DNA of 64,000 nucleotides, from the NCBI RefSeq assembly GCF_001637225.1, contig NZ_LVJI01000009.1, forward strand, positions 41,689-105,688, written 5' to 3'. The position numbers and the translations under genes were made by a program. Source of the stretch: Paenibacillus antarcticus (GTDB taxonomy: Bacteria; Bacillota; Bacilli; Paenibacillales; Paenibacillaceae). Positions 41,134 to 50,800 of this stretch are shown here, in pieces; position 1 is the first letter of the stretch, and the number at the start of each line of letters is the position of its first letter. Below the pieces are notes generated by a model that ran no database searches, was not told where the DNA came from, and saw nothing but the letters and a program-made list of their open reading frames with translations.

Positions 41134-41886
41134 CTATTTTATAGCTGAAATAGTAAACTCCCATGGAATATTTTCATTTTCCCAACCACGATGCTCATCA
41201 AACTTCTGTAATGTTAAACCAGAGGTGATTACCGAATTTATAATTTCACTAAGGGTATAAGACCTAACAGAAACATCTGGAAATTCTTGTTGCTCCTGCT
41301 CATCAAAATAATGTTTATACGCTATGTCTCCATTACGTAATTCCTGGTCAAAGTAACCCGTTCGGGTTAGAGATTCAGATCCTTCAACAATACATTTTCT
41401 TAAAGGGTGGAAATCACTTAGTACCAATACCCCACCCTCTTTTAGTAATGAATAAAGAATAGATATGAATTTACCAATATCATTAAAATAGTGTAATATT
41501 CCTCCTTCTAAATAAAGAATATCAAAATAATTTCCATACTTTTTCAAGTTAATATCATAGATATCTCCGATAATATAATCAATAGAGGTTTTTGCATAAT
41601 GGGCCAATTCTAATGCATATTTTTTATTTTCTTCTGAGATATCAAATACGGTTACTTCTGCACCCAATAAAGCTAATGGGACTGCTTTTCTACCATTTGA
41701 ACCGCAAAGATTGGCAATCTTCTTACCTTCTATATGGTAAAAATACTGTTTATGTTTTTTTAGACATGCTATAGGACTTTCTAATATTTTATTAGCTTTA
41801 TCCTGTGGAGAACCGTCTCTTTTGTTCCAAAATTCATACGCTCTAAATTCCCAAGCCACTTTATTTTTGCTGCTTTGTTCATTCAT
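41134..41886 (-). CDS. Class I SAM-dependent methyltransferase
   Basis: The 250-residue protein has motif I KKIANLCGSNGRKAVPLALL (G-x-x-x-G-R-K; less canonical than G-x-G-x-G), VTVFDISEENKKYALEL (acidic loop), IDYIIGDIYDI (motif II) and FDILYLEGGILHYF then LLKEGGVLVLSDFHPL. The start is placed at ATG 41886, 8 bases after GGGAGGG; the longer frame to 42000 reads through the attC-like repeat. It resembles small-molecule methyltransferases in Bacillales; the acceptor is unknown. Confidence 0.82.
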   Translation of the reverse strand: MNEQSSKNKVAWEFRAYEFWNKRDGSPQDKANKILESPIACLKKHKQYFYHIEGKKIANLCGSNGRKAVPLALLGAEVTVFDISEENKKYALELAHYAKTSIDYIIGDIYDINLKKYGNYFDILYLEGGILHYFNDIGKFISILYSLLKEGGVLVLSDFHPLRKCIVEGSESLTRTGYFDQELRNGDIAYKHYFDEQEQQEFPDVSVRSYTLSEIINSVITSGLTLQKFDEHRGWENENIPWEFTISAIK

Positions 41887-41916
41887 TTTCATTTCCCTCC
41901 CGCTTACATGAAATGT

Positions 41917-42007
41917 CGTTAACTCTTTATTGTTTGTTCTGTTTGAATTATTCTTCCTGCTTGGTGACCAAGGAGCATTAGCGACGATGCTGAACAACAT
42001 TGTTATT
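41917..42007 (-). repeat. attC-like site with extrahelical base
   Basis: Minus strand: AATAAC (42007-42002), TGTTGTTC (41999-41992), inner arms AGCAT/ATGCT and CCTTGG/CCAAG, then GAACAAACA (41939-41931) and GTTAACG (41923-41917). TGTTGTTC and GAACAAACA pair with one unpaired A, as in attC L boxes. The outer TAAC and GTTA complete a 91-base imperfect hairpin. GTTAACG ends 30 bases before the methyltransferase start. Confidence 0.6.
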
Positions 42008-42079
42008 GGATGTCAGCGCCTTCTTCGAAATACTTTTAAATATCGTAGCGTTCAATTTCAAGTGAAATATTTCATTACA

Positions 42080-42619
42080 TTATTTACTTGATACTTCTTC
42101 ATAATTAATATCTTCAATGATTTCTTTAGTACCATCTTCTTTTACCACCATTACTTCCACATCTTTAGTCGGACTAATTGCATACCAAAACCTCTTTCCA
42201 TCTTCAACATTAATGATTTTTGCAGGTTCATCACCTGCATATACTTCGCTAATTGCTGTGCCACTTATTGTACCTGAATATATAAAAGGTGTTTGGTCCA
42301 AAGAAGACCATTTTACTGGCGAATTCCATTCAGCCCCTCTTGTTTGTCTCCATTGCCATTGATTATCCTCTTTCTCAAAGTAAGCTATAAACATTTCTTC
42401 TCCCCGTTCATTATTTTCTTTGAAAACTGCCAATGCATCATTTTGATGTGCCACATCGAACTCCTTGTGAACGAGCTTATAGAAATAATCATCTTCACCA
42501 ATATGCATATTCTCCATTTTTTCATGAAAGAAAGTTTCAAATGTTTGTTGTTGTGAACAACCAACAATTAAAAATATCAAAATGAAAGATATTACAAAAT
42601 ATAAAAATTTCAATTTCAA
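42080..42619 (-). CDS. Putative lipoprotein, 179 residues
   Basis: The signal MKLKFLYFVISFILIFLIVG has lipobox L-I-V-G-C at residue 21, followed by SQQQTFETFF. The mature part has YFYKLVHKEFDVAHQNDALA, an W-Q-W-R-Q-T strand and VKDGTKE-like turns; it looks like a small beta-rich domain. I recall similar proteins in Bacillus as hypothetical lipoproteins. Complete, with GGGGGAGAATTG upstream of the ATG. Confidence 0.7.
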   Translation of the reverse strand: MKLKFLYFVISFILIFLIVGCSQQQTFETFFHEKMENMHIGEDDYFYKLVHKEFDVAHQNDALAVFKENNERGEEMFIAYFEKEDNQWQWRQTRGAEWNSPVKWSSLDQTPFIYSGTISGTAISEVYAGDEPAKIINVEDGKRFWYAISPTKDVEVMVVKEDGTKEIIEDINYEEVSSK

Positions 42620-42642
42620 TTCTCCCCCTTATCAATTAATCG

Positions 42643-42834
42643 TTAAAATTTTCTTGCTTTGATAACGAAGGTTACTGGAAACATCTTCGCTCTTTTTACG
42701 AAATCATTATTTTCATCGTGCAATTGTATTATTTCATTGTCGGTTTCTTCAATCATTTGTTCAATAACAAACCCTGCCGAAATGAACATGTTCAGGACCA
42801 AACAATTCGTATAGAAGTTGGACCTTTCTTTCAT
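42643..42834 (-). pseudogene. Methyltransferase C-terminal remnant
   Basis: The 63-residue frame reads LNMFISAGFVIEQMIEETDN then DFVKRAKMFPVTFVIKARK and a stop. This is the usual C-terminal end of class I methyltransferases (AGF-x-I-E-x-x-x-E-E... F-x-x-x-K-A). The SAM-binding half is missing. Nothing recognisable lies between 42835 and 42983. Confidence 0.55.
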
Positions 42835-42983
42835 TCATAGGAACTGTCCATTCTAAGGTGTCCACCATCCATATACGGCCGGGGATCTTTCGAATATTCA
42901 CAACTATATTTGCTTTGCTTGATAGCCCTTTGTTGTAATGCTAAGTAAGATATCATTACTTCGGGTAATAAAGATCACTTCAT

Positions 42984-43205
42984 TCACACTCCTAGTATAA
43001 ATTCAATATTCAACCTATAATCCCTGCCCTCCCAGACCTCTATCCGATCTGCACATGAAAGTATCACGCGAATATGTTTAACTATTGGAGACTCAAGATT
43101 ATAATTAACAACAAAAATAGACAGCACCCAAATTGGCGTGACTGTCCCGATCCTTTCGGGTATTTTCATAACAACGCGACACAGCTTCATGAATAACTCT
43201 AACAC
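42984..43205 (-). CDS. Hypothetical protein, 73 residues
   Basis: I do not recognise this protein. It has a hydrophobic stretch (VTPIWVLSIFVVNYNLESP) and a C-terminal RIEVWEGRDYRLNIEFILG that looks beta-rich. GTG 43205 overlaps the stop of the GNAT gene upstream, suggesting coupled translation; ATG at codon 6 is an alternative. A GTTAGAG sequence like the array right end overlaps the beginning, so it may be only a cassette remnant. Confidence 0.35.
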   Translation of the reverse strand: MLELFMKLCRVVMKIPERIGTVTPIWVLSIFVVNYNLESPIVKHIRVILSCADRIEVWEGRDYRLNIEFILGV

Positions 43206-43732
43206 TACAGCTCATTAATCATGTGAATATCTAATGGCTCTTTATTAAATAGCTCTATATCTGTTTCTTCTGTAATCTGACTCCCATGACTCTTATAAAA
43301 TGATACCGCCGACTTTGTCTCCGTCGAAGAAATATATAGGTACCTAGCTCCCCTGTTTCTTGCTTCGTCTTTTAACTCATTTAATATCTGGGTTCCAATA
43401 CCTTGTCTTCTATATTTGTTAGAGACGTACATTAAGTCTATCTGCAATTGATCTTGATTAGGCCCTCTGAATTGGTGAGCAAGAACTCCGAATCCAACTA
43501 ATGTGTCCCCGTCGAATGTTCCGATAGACAATCCCCCGTTACGTAATTCATATAAATATCGTTCTTGTATTTCCTCGATCAACTCTTCATCCCAATTGGG
43601 GCATTCATGGTTCTTGATAATTTCAACGATTTGGCCATTCTGTAGTTCATAGATGAGATCAATGTGTTCGGATCGATCGATCTCCTTAAGTTTATTTACT
43701 TGCTCTTGAGTCATTATTTGATATGTAATCAT
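43205..43732 (-). CDS. GNAT-family N-acetyltransferase
   Basis: The 175-residue protein has a GNAT core: LQIDLMYVSNKYRRQGIGTQ (acetyl-CoA loop R-R-Q-G-I-G), LYISSTETKSAVSFYKSHG (last strand with Tyr), and a typical DIELFNKEPLDIHMINEL end. The N-terminal helix region differs from the other GNATs in the window. Start ATG 43732 has an AGG-type site. It sits between the HD gene and a small hypothetical gene. Confidence 0.85.
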   Translation of the reverse strand: MITYQIMTQEQVNKLKEIDRSEHIDLIYELQNGQIVEIIKNHECPNWDEELIEEIQERYLYELRNGGLSIGTFDGDTLVGFGVLAHQFRGPNQDQLQIDLMYVSNKYRRQGIGTQILNELKDEARNRGARYLYISSTETKSAVSFYKSHGSQITEETDIELFNKEPLDIHMINEL

Positions 43733-43748
43733 GATTAACCTCCACTAT

Positions 43749-44756
43749 TCATTCATCCCAATATACATAATACGTCCCCAACACCGAACTTAATTCTCCA
43801 AGTATCGAATACGACGGCAAGGCATTTACTGGCACTCTTTCATTCGTGATCAATGGCTCTGAGAGATACAGTTTATTAAAAGCTACTACGTGTGAATTTG
43901 AAGAAACCTTGGGTTGTGTACGCGTAACTATTATTTCATGAGGACTGTAAAACAAACGTTTAGCTTCCTCTTGTGTCCATTCACAACGTAGTAATAAAGA
44001 TTCAAGACTAGCATCCGTCATTTCACTAATAGACTCAACTGACAGCACATTTTGTTCAATGAGTTGAGTAACTAAATACTTCAGAATGGCACTTGGGCCT
44101 ATGTTCTCACCGGAACAATGAAATTTGGCTTCTGATATAATAAATTGCAATAATGTTTCAGCAGTTTCAGTATCCGTTGAGATATAATTCCCATTGAGTT
44201 CAAGTCTCGATAGTAACTTGGTTGACGAGTTAAGGATCCCTGTTATTTGCGCACTCCTAACCCATGAATCAAGATGATCCAAGTGGATTTTATTATCCTT
44301 ATTCCGTAAGGGGCTTGTAACAGTTCCCTCTATTAAATCTAGAATTATACGAGGATCAAATCCATATTTAATAAGAATTCCGCTTATCTCTGAAGAGTAT
44401 AATAACTCATAAGTTCGTTTATGATGGTCACAACCTTCAATCTGCTCAAGAACGTGGCTGAACGGGTAATGCCCAATGTCATGTAATAGTGCCGCAACCC
44501 TTAGTTCATACCAATCAGGACAATAATAAGCAACTAATGAGAATACACCAATCGTATGTTGAAGCCGAGTTGCTACATGGTGTGTGTTAATGTAGCTGAC
44601 ACCACTATGATGAATAAATTGTAGCCTCCGGACAGGTGAAGATTTAAGCAAGCAAGATTCTATTTCTGTTAAGCTTGTTGTAAGTCCCCATAATGGCTCC
44701 CATAGTTCACAACCACCCATTAATTGTGCTATATATCCAGTATTTAATCCACTCAA
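43749..44756 (-). CDS. HD-domain phosphohydrolase, dGTPase/SAMHD1-like
   Basis: The 335-residue protein carries an HD metal site in RLQHTIGVFSLVAYY (first His), RVAALLHDIGHYPFSHVLEQ (His-Asp, and following His) and HLDHLDSWVR (final Asp). This order matches the dNTP triphosphohydrolase/HDc superfamily. The substrate is unknown, but dNTP or nucleotide cleavage is usual. It is the last clear gene of the array toward higher coordinates and is intact. Confidence 0.82.
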   Translation of the reverse strand: MSGLNTGYIAQLMGGCELWEPLWGLTTSLTEIESCLLKSSPVRRLQFIHHSGVSYINTHHVATRLQHTIGVFSLVAYYCPDWYELRVAALLHDIGHYPFSHVLEQIEGCDHHKRTYELLYSSEISGILIKYGFDPRIILDLIEGTVTSPLRNKDNKIHLDHLDSWVRSAQITGILNSSTKLLSRLELNGNYISTDTETAETLLQFIISEAKFHCSGENIGPSAILKYLVTQLIEQNVLSVESISEMTDASLESLLLRCEWTQEEAKRLFYSPHEIIVTRTQPKVSSNSHVVAFNKLYLSEPLITNERVPVNALPSYSILGELSSVLGTYYVYWDE

Positions 44757-45055
44757 CCTTTTTCCCCTCCGACAAAATATCCGTATGTAATACTATTCCA
44801 AAGAAAGACCATATGACCATCCATCCACATAATTACTTTGTTACCCGAAATTCATAACCATCTCAAGCTAGCTCGAACTGTAGGTACTCTTGTTATCATC
44901 CTTCCCAAGAGAACTCCTTAAGTCTTTACCAACTAATGGCTCCTCTTTTAAACCTAGAACTGTCAAAACCATCCTAATATATCTACATTCGTGAAAATTG
45001 TCGTAATCCCCTCTTAACTCAATCATTACATTAGCGAATAAGAACTTTAACATAA

Positions 45056-45079
45056 ATAAAAAAGCCACTTTCGTGGCCT
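45056..45079 (-). terminator. Terminator after the L,D-transpeptidase gene
   Basis: Minus strand GGCCAC-GAAA-GTGGC followed by TTTTTTATTTA is a clear Rho-independent hairpin ending about 11 bases past the gene stop. It also overlaps the start of a doubtful small frame at 44868-45068. Confidence 0.85.
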
Positions 45080-45089
45080 CATTTCATAT

Positions 45090-45974
45090 TTAATTCGTTA
45101 TAATAATGGCATTATTCTTACTATCCCATGTCACTTGTATTCCTGCTATTTCTAGAACATTCCGCAGTGGGAGCATAACCGTTGTACCTTGATATCGTGA
45201 AGGTGTAATTGTGATTTCTTTGCCATTGACTATTGCTTTGTTCGAAAGTGGCTTATGAATAATTGTACGATCACCCATGATGATAGTTGCCGTCTGATTC
45301 TGATTATTCCACTGTACGTTAGCACCTAACAACTCTAGACTTTCTCTCATTGGAATGAAAATGCGGGAATCTACAATTGCAAATGGACTATTCAATTTCT
45401 GTTCTTCACCGTTAATCACTACTTTACCCTCGAACGTTCGGAGTCCCAACTCATATCCGTTTTTTACAGCAATCTCTTCGAACGATAACTTAGATGACGT
45501 AATGACGGCATAAGAATTCACTTTCACTTGTGTAAATAGTTCGTGAATCTCATCATTGTACATCCGAATACATCCAGCACTGACATACTTTCCGATGGAG
45601 TTCTTATTGCTATTTCCATGAATAGCATACGTCGTGCCTTGCGTACCATTTACTTCAAGCCCGATCCAGCGATCCCCCAACGGATTACGAGGATCTCCTC
45701 CAGGAATTTTATCTTTGTAATACGGTCTATTTTTGATTTTGTTCGCAATTCTGAATTTACCTTCAGGTGTTAGTTCGGGGTCCTTCCCCGTTGCAACTAC
45801 AAATTGTCTTTCCAGTTTCCCATCTCTAAAAAATGCCATTGTATTGGTTTTCTTGTTCACCACAATTAAATCAGAATTGATTGAGCTAGCATTCGCCTTT
45901 TCTGCAAATGGCGTCACCCACAGCAAAAGAATTACAATTGTAAACGCAGCGATGCGTTTAATATAATGAGACAG
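45090..45974 (-). CDS. Secreted L,D-transpeptidase with copper-amine-oxidase-like C-terminal domain
   Basis: The protein has a YkuD catalytic domain (about residues 35-150) with HGNSN and the active-site block SAGCIRMYNDEIHELF (catalytic Cys). A C-terminal domain follows with FIPMRESLELLGANVQWNNQ and MLPLRNVLEIAGIQVTWDSK, two halves of the stalk-like N1 domain of copper amine oxidases. It would cross-link or anchor to peptidoglycan outside the cell. A signal peptide is complete only if translation starts at CTG 45974 (9 bases after GGAGG), giving SHYIKRIAAFTIVILLLWVT; TTG 45926 is the fallback. Confidence 0.82.
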   Translation of the reverse strand: MSHYIKRIAAFTIVILLLWVTPFAEKANASSINSDLIVVNKKTNTMAFFRDGKLERQFVVATGKDPELTPEGKFRIANKIKNRPYYKDKIPGGDPRNPLGDRWIGLEVNGTQGTTYAIHGNSNKNSIGKYVSAGCIRMYNDEIHELFTQVKVNSYAVITSSKLSFEEIAVKNGYELGLRTFEGKVVINGEEQKLNSPFAIVDSRIFIPMRESLELLGANVQWNNQNQTATIIMGDRTIIHKPLSNKAIVNGKEITITPSRYQGTTVMLPLRNVLEIAGIQVTWDSKNNAIIITN

Positions 45975-46155
45975 TGCGCAAAACCTCCTTTTTACTACTA
46001 TATTATTGTAATGTTCGTCCTACGACAGATATCACCATCAAGATATAAGTTTTTGACTTAAGTTGAACCAATTAGGGTATACGAATAGGATGTGCGACAA
46101 TGAGTTAATAAGAAATTCACACATAATCCAAATGATCTAGGAGTAACTGATAACT

Positions 46156-46992
46156 ATGATTTCACACATCACATACCTATCCGATGGGTTGAAGGTAAAG
46201 GGATACCTTAGCTTGCCACATGGTTATGACCTACCTACAGCGGAGTTAGCGTCTTTAATTGGTCAATCGTATAATTCTACAGAACTTCCAGTAACGAAAT
46301 TAGCTAGCTCTGTACTTCCAACACAACAAGATCTTCGATCAGAACAATGGCCTGTATTAATCTATTGTCGAGGCGGCATTGGTAAAGTCGGACGAGTCAA
46401 GACGGACTGGCTCGAGCAATTTTCGAATTTCGGACATATTATCTTTGCTCCTACCTATCGAGGTAATGAGGGTGGCGAAGGTCGTGATGAATTCGGTGGG
46501 AGTGATCAAGAAGATGTTCTATCTGCTTATCGTCTTATGGAGAGTCTTCCTTTTGTAGATAAGAATCGAATTTCTATCATGGGATTCTCACGCGGGTCCA
46601 TCAATGCAACGCATACGGCAGCAACCATATCGAATGTGCACAAATTAATCTGTTGGGGTGGTGTATCTGATCTCGCACAAACTTATGAAGAACGGGTTGA
46701 TTTACGTAAAATGTTAAAGCGTGTCATTGGGGGCACACCTACCAGAATACCTGAGTCCTATGAGATGCGTTCTCCTCTAGGTATGGTAGAACAGCTGCAT
46801 TGCCCTGTACTTATTATGCATGGCACAAAGGATACTCAAGTCGATTTCAGTCACGGGTTACATATGTATAACAGACTTATTGAAGTTGGCGTTCCTGCTG
46901 AATTTCATAGATTTGAGGACGGCGACCATCATCTCCCGCTCGACACTCATCTACTTGCTATCGATCGAATGTTCCAGTGGATCAATACCTAG
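46156..46992 (+). CDS. Alpha/beta hydrolase, prolyl-oligopeptidase-like
   Basis: The 278-residue protein has oxyanion segment YCRGGIGKVG, nucleophile elbow ISIMGFSRGSINATH (Ser), acid-strand VLIMHGTKDTQVDF (Asp) and RFEDGDHHLPLDTH (His): a full catalytic triad of the prolyl oligopeptidase-like (S9) group. Expected to be a cytoplasmic peptidase or esterase. It reads away from the L,D-transpeptidase gene, with a shared 180-base intergenic region between them. Confidence 0.82.
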   Translation: MISHITYLSDGLKVKGYLSLPHGYDLPTAELASLIGQSYNSTELPVTKLASSVLPTQQDLRSEQWPVLIYCRGGIGKVGRVKTDWLEQFSNFGHIIFAPTYRGNEGGEGRDEFGGSDQEDVLSAYRLMESLPFVDKNRISIMGFSRGSINATHTAATISNVHKLICWGGVSDLAQTYEERVDLRKMLKRVIGGTPTRIPESYEMRSPLGMVEQLHCPVLIMHGTKDTQVDFSHGLHMYNRLIEVGVPAEFHRFEDGDHHLPLDTHLLAIDRMFQWINT

Positions 46993-47150
46993 AATTTATT
47001 TCCATCTACAGTGTATATGACTTATTCGTCACATCTCGTTGATATCCTCTTGTTCATGAGTAATCCAAATAAATTAACAAATATAGAGATCTTCTTCTAT
47101 ATACTATAATAAGATCTAAAATCACCTATATATAGATTGGAGTGAATAGG

Positions 47151-47729
47151 ATGAAAGCAATTTGTGTGTTTGCAGGTTCTAATCTTGGGAACCATCCGGA
47201 TTACCAGTTGAAGGCTGCTGAACTCGGGTTATATATGGCTCAAGAGCAATATCGCTTAGTCTATGGTGGGTCCAATATGGGGCTGATGGGTGTAATCGCG
47301 AATACCGTTATAGCACAAGGTGGCGAAGTCACTGGCATCATGCCTAAGGGATTATTTAAAGGAGAAATCGTGCATCAAGAATTAACTGAATTCATTGAAG
47401 TTGAAGGCATGCACGAACGCAAAGCCACGATGGGTAAATTAGCAGATGGATTTATAGCTTTGCCTGGTGGATTTGGAACATATGAAGAGTTATTCGAAGT
47501 ACTATGTTGGTCACAGATAGGTATTCACAACAAGCCGATCGGTATCTTGAATGTGTGCGGTTATTTCGATCCACTATTAAATATGATTAATTATAGTGTC
47601 CAAGAAGGTTTCTCTAAACCTTCAAATCTGAGCCTGATTAACGTGTCAAGCGACCCTATAGATCTTATCCAACGTATGGAGAATTATGTCCCACAAGTGA
47701 TGGAGAACAAATGGAAACAGCTTAATTAA
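47151..47729 (+). CDS. LOG-family protein (TIGR00730)
   Basis: The 192-residue Rossmann-fold protein has [23 protein letters not shown] at the N-terminus, [11 protein letters not shown], the signature [18 protein letters not shown] (P-G-G-x-G-T-x-x-E) and the Arg/Lys-containing [13 protein letters not shown]. Members act as cytokinin-nucleotide phosphoribohydrolases or pyrimidine/purine 5'-nucleotide nucleosidases. In bacteria without cytokinin, the substrate is usually a nucleotide. The start at 47151 follows GGAG; the earlier GTG is nine bases upstream. Confidence 0.88.
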   Translation: MKAICVFAGSNLGNHPDYQLKAAELGLYMAQEQYRLVYGGSNMGLMGVIANTVIAQGGEVTGIMPKGLFKGEIVHQELTEFIEVEGMHERKATMGKLADGFIALPGGFGTYEELFEVLCWSQIGIHNKPIGILNVCGYFDPLLNMINYSVQEGFSKPSNLSLINVSSDPIDLIQRMENYVPQVMENKWKQLN

Positions 47730-47801
47730 CAACCAAGCATTATATCCATATCAAATATCAAGCATCCCTTCATAAAAAATACCGATATGTTCAATAACGA
47801 A

Positions 47802-47839
47802 AAGGCTGCCTATAATGAAGGCAGCCTTTGTCTCTTTTA
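47802..47839. terminator. Bidirectional terminator between convergent genes
   Basis: AAAGGCTGCC-TATAATGAA-GGCAGCCTTT is followed on the plus strand by GTCTCTTTT and flanked by A runs. It ends the LOG gene on the plus strand and can also serve the fructanase gene on the minus strand. Confidence 0.8.
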
Positions 47840-47890
47840 GCGTACATGTGATTGTCCTTTTCAATTCATGTATGTCGGGTCTTCCTCAAA

Positions 47891-50800
47891 TTAATTCTTA
47901 ATTACCCATTTTTGACGATCAAGGCTAGAATCAAGCTCGTTTAGAAGCAGTGTCGTTCCATCCTCTGATACTTCCAGTGCTTTCATATGATGAACTGAGA
48001 TAATACTTAGGGTACCGTCATCATTCTTGTGAAGAATCCAACGCTGATTGTTATATCCGAGATAGTGGTACAACTGAATTTTATTATGTCCCGTATCTAG
48101 GTCAAGTGCCTGACCGGATGTTGTACGAATGGAATAGGACCCTGCATCGTCTCCTGTCGGCACAAATACCCACTTCTGATCAGAGGCAACATTTACATCC
48201 TTCAAGCTAACTGCTTCACCATTTGCAAGATTTGCTGTATAGATAGATTTCTGTAGTCCTGCATTTACAAGACTTGATGTGGTAAGGTTGGCTGGTTCTT
48301 TTCCGCTCACGTTAACATTCTGATATGTTGCGTATCCACCAAATACATTTAGTCCAAAGTGACCTTCTGCAAATGTACCATCCTGCAGTTCAATCACTTT
48401 ATGTCCATCCACATAAACCACAATATGCGGACCATTCGCTTCGATTTTCACTTTATAGGTTTGACCCGGCTGAATGAAAGACGGTACTTTCGCTAGGATC
48501 TGGCGATCTTCAAAATGTCCGTCGATTTTATAGAACAGCCGAATGGACTTCATATTTGGATCCATATTTAGGTAGTATCCGCTACGTCCATCTTCGTTCG
48601 CACGGAACACAATAGAGCCCGCTCCTCCAGATTTACCCAGCATCATATCTGCTTCATAAGTAAAATTCCCTGCCTGCTCCTCTGCGATATAATTCGCGTC
48701 ACTCCAGTGATTTCCGCGAATTCCATTCTCACTAACGACCCAGGAGGCTGTAGATAGATCTTTAGTCCATCCACTTAAGTTCGTATGAAATTCACCACCG
48801 GATACCTTAACTAGTACACTTGCTGACGTCTTCCCATTAGGAGTAGAGACGGTAATAATCGACTCACCTTTTTCTTTCGCTACAATAGTTGCCTGTGATT
48901 TGTCTACCACTTTGAGTACAACCACATCTTTGTTACTGGATTCCCATTTTATCGGCTGTGTACCATTACCGGGACCATTCTCTACCATCGCCAGGAGTGT
49001 GTCGCTCTGTCCCTTACTCAGTTCACGATCAGTTGTATCCATCGAAATCTTAGTTGCTGAACTTGCCTCCTGATTCCATACAGAGACTAACTGATTCACC
49101 TTCAGAGATACGACATTTACGTTACCTCCTTTTGTGTAAAAGCTCATTGCTCTGCTGGCAGGATCCGGAAAGATAACGTCAGAGAAAACGACCTTACCGT
49201 TGTTACCAAAGACCTCAACAGAAGACTCATCTACAAGAATACGCATCTTAACACGCTTGTTCTCAGCTTGCATTGGCGCTTCATGTCTTGTACTAAAACG
49301 ATTGGAAAAATCCGTCACTCCGGAAGCAGACCGATCCACGAATATTTGACTTTCACTAGGTTTATAACCAACAACCGTCTTCTGACTTCCTCCTTCACGA
49401 ATGTTAAACCCAAACTCTGTTACCTTACTTCCTAGAGGAATTTCCACATCAACTTCAATCTCGTATGCACCAGTTGTAACGCCTTTCAGTAGGTTTTGAG
49501 AAGAAGGACTCACCACTTTATTAGCAGTAGTGTATAGCTGACTACGTAGCGATTCCAACTCCTTGATCGGGGTTTGAGCGATCCGAATTCCATCTTTAGT
49601 CGTTACTAATGAGACTTCTCTTGGGATAGACAGTTCTCCCTTCCAGTTGCTCGTTGGGAAAGCAAATGGATAATCCCAGTTGGTCATCCATGCCATCATT
49701 ACGCTGCGATGATCAGGCATGTTGGAAAAAGACATGGATGCGTAAAATTCTTTCCCAAAGTCTGTTCTTAGTACTTTCCCTGCCGGATTATCATTCACGA
49801 ATTTACCATCCGCTGTTAGATTACCAACAAAATATTCAGCGTCCGATCCGCCTGTTGCCGAATTCGCTCCTGTACTAATCATCAGGACCCATTTCTTCTG
49901 TGATGTTCCGTCTACCGGAAGCTGGAGCAAATCAGGGCATTCCCATACACCGCCTCGAACATAGTCCCCGTATCCCCAAGTATCTGTTAGGGTCCAATCC
50001 AACAGATTCGTCGATGTGAAGAAACGAATATGATCTCCACCGGACACAACCATAACCCAGCGATTATTCTCTTCATCACGGATTACTTTCGGATCACGGA
50101 AATCCCAACCTCCAAGATCCTCTCCATTCTTACCGGGATTCTCGATAACCATTGGACGATCTTTGGAATATTCCCAAGTACGACCTTGGTCCTTGCTGTA
50201 TGCAAGACCGATACGCTGATTCCCATTCGTGCCATCTGGATTATAGGAAGTGTAGTATGCGATTAGCCCCTTACCTCCTGAATCTCCGAACAGACCTGAT
50301 GCATTCGTCAAATCTGCCACAGCCGATCCAGACCAGACATGTCCATTATCATTCCATGGGAGTGCAATCGGAAGTCGCTTCCAGTTCAGCATATCCTTAC
50401 TAACGGAATGCGCCCAAGTGCCTCCGTCCTGATAGAATAGATGGTACTCTCCTTCGAAGTAGACAAGTCCATTCGGATCACTTGCAGAACCACGAATTGG
50501 CGTATAGTGATACTGAGGACGATATTTTTCATTATAATAATGGCTAGCATCCGTTACATATGCATCTTGGAAGTAAGCCGTTCCTTGTTTAACGACAATT
50601 CCTACATTACCAGCGGTATAGGTTTTATCTGTTACATCGATTGCCGCCGGAGCGTATCCGTCTAGGAAGACCTGAATTCTGTTACCCTTCGCCTTAATCT
50701 CTACATGATGTTTGGCTTCCGTCAGACTCGGATAGGTACGCTTTGAACTTGCAATTGTTGTTCCGTTAGCTTTCGTCAAACTTACACGAACCTGAGCTCC

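Noticed and set aside
44868..45068. 66-residue minus-strand frame between the HD and L,D-transpeptidase genes
   Set aside because: Its first codons overlap the terminator hairpin at 45056-45079 and no ribosome binding site is seen. The middle (VMIELRGDYDNFHECRYIRM) looks somewhat protein-like and may be a remnant, but support is too weak for a gene call.
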